Source: Flavobacteriia bacterium
Lineage (GTDB): Bacteria > Bacteroidota > Bacteroidia > Flavobacteriales_D > Crocinitomicaceae
Reading direction: 5' to 3'
Assembly (NCBI GenBank): GCA_947446925.1
Contig: CANFHU010000008.1
Coordinates: forward strand, 1 to 64,000
Length of the DNA stretch: 64,000 nucleotides
The notes beneath the pieces are model-generated. The model searched no databases. It worked only from the letters and a program-made list of their open reading frames with translations, and was not told the DNA's origin. This document shows, in pieces, positions 63,324 through 64,000 of the stretch. Every line of letters starts with the position of its first letter. Position 1 is the first letter of the stretch. A program made the translations under genes and the position numbers.

Positions 63324-63968
63324 TTATATTTTTTGTAAAATTGCTCTTACAGGAACACCTTCAATTCCAAGTATACTTATTGGAAGACATGTTAGTTTAT
63401 ACATTCCTCCACCTACATTTCTAAGGTCTAAACCTTCTAAAATAATTATATTGTTATTTAATATAATCTGGTGTGTAACAGGAGGATCATAGAATTTTTG
63501 AATAGAACAATAGTCAATTCCAATTAAATCTATTTTTTGTTCCACTAACCATTCAGCAGCATCTGCGGAGATTGCACAGAATTCTACATCGAAGGTTTCA
63601 TTATCCCATAAATTATTATAAGAGTTATAAGTTTTTAATAATAATCTTGTAGTGTTGTTTGGTATGATTAGATTTTCTAAATCAGATCGTTGAACTGTTA
63701 ATAGGTTTTTAGGTAATTCTACTATAAAACAATCTCCAATTAATCTATCTAAATTAATTTCATTAGTTGTTTTTCCGTTTTCTATAAAATGTAAAGGTGC
63801 ATCTATATGGGTTCCGCTATGCACATCAATATCGAGTCTTGAAACATTTGCATCACTGTTATTGCCAATAGTAGCGAGAAAAGAAATATTTATACCATAA
63901 CCATTTGGCCAAACAGGTAATTTTTTTGAAAGCGGTATGCTGATATCAATTATTTCGTAATTATTCAT
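63324..63968 (-). CDS. Cyclase-family metal-dependent hydrolase
   Basis: This 214-aa protein has the metal motif HSGTHIDAPLH (H50, H54, D56, H60) of the kynurenine-formamidase/cyclase family. Members hydrolyse amides or close and open small rings. Within a CMP-sugar cassette it may process a lactone or N-acyl group on a sugar acid, which is inference. It lies 11 bases upstream of the cytidylyltransferase gene. The minus-strand run probably continues past the window edge. Confidence 0.9.
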   Translation of the reverse strand: MNNYEIIDISIPLSKKLPVWPNGYGINISFLATIGNNSDANVSRLDIDVHSGTHIDAPLHFIENGKTTNEINLDRLIGDCFIVELPKNLLTVQRSDLENLIIPNNTTRLLLKTYNSYNNLWDNETFDVEFCAISADAAEWLVEQKIDLIGIDYCSIQKFYDPPVTHQIILNNNIIILEGLDLRNVGGGMYKLTCLPISILGIEGVPVRAILQKI

Positions 63969-64000
63969 AATTAATTTTATTAGCTTCTATTTTCAAAGAT

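Overview
The window is chromosomal DNA of an AT-rich member of the Bacteroidota, most likely the Flavobacteriales; the genus is not resolved. The evidence is the gene content (a SAM-I-controlled metX/hom/metZ operon, a Wza/Wzc/WcaJ polysaccharide locus, menaquinone menD) and the recurring -7 promoter element TAnnTTTG close upstream of start codons. Shine-Dalgarno sequences are essentially absent. There is no prophage, transposase, CRISPR array, tRNA or rRNA gene in the window. SRP RNA (ffs) and its protein Ffh are both present, about 22 kb apart.

Layout. 1-4.8 kb: ffh and a SWIM-SNF2 helicase. 4.9-11.1 kb: a minus-strand methionine/sulfur operon (metX, hom, a YeeE/YedE pair, an OsmC protein, metZ, a lipoprotein metallo-beta-lactamase-fold enzyme). 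It is preceded by a SAM-I riboswitch and faced by a divergent cysteine-rich Rrf2 regulator. 11.5-15.1 kb: a small membrane protein, a secreted beta-mannosidase and a lipoprotein carbonic anhydrase. 15.1-24.1 kb: core RNA and redox genes (rpsO, pnp, an RhlE-like DEAD helicase, trxB, an HtrA protease, ffs, a transaldolase-like gene and a divergent helicase with DEYD in place of DEAD). 24.2-27.5 kb: a large secreted protein of unknown function, then two copies of a palindrome-rich intergenic repeat and a GxxExxY protein. 27.5-36.4 kb: a minus-strand operon valS, M61 peptidase, methyltransferase, cystathionine beta-synthase, BtuF-like protein, RecD/Dda-like helicase. 36.5-45.2 kb: pgk, a decayed small secreted-protein gene, rpsA, menD-terC-S41 peptidase, nth and a small unknown gene.

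45.2-64 kb is an accessory exopolysaccharide/O-antigen locus, nearly all on the minus strand. It encodes the chain-length/export machinery (Wzc, Wza), the initiating phosphoglycosyltransferase, glycosyltransferases, acyl- and methyltransferases, a Wzy/WaaL-type polymerase or ligase and a Wzx flippase. At the window edge lies a cytidylyltransferase, hydroxyacid dehydrogenase, SDR and cyclase-family cassette that probably makes an unusual CMP-activated acidic sugar. The locus also carries the decayed C-terminus of an O-acyltransferase, a sign of recent gene turnover.

The features most worth follow-up are the paired palindromic repeats beside the GxxExxY gene, the CMP-sugar cassette cut by the window edge, and the terminator-less SAM-I expression platform. 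Several starts were moved from upstream TTG codons to ATG because a promoter or riboswitch lies in the extension or an ATG fits the family better.
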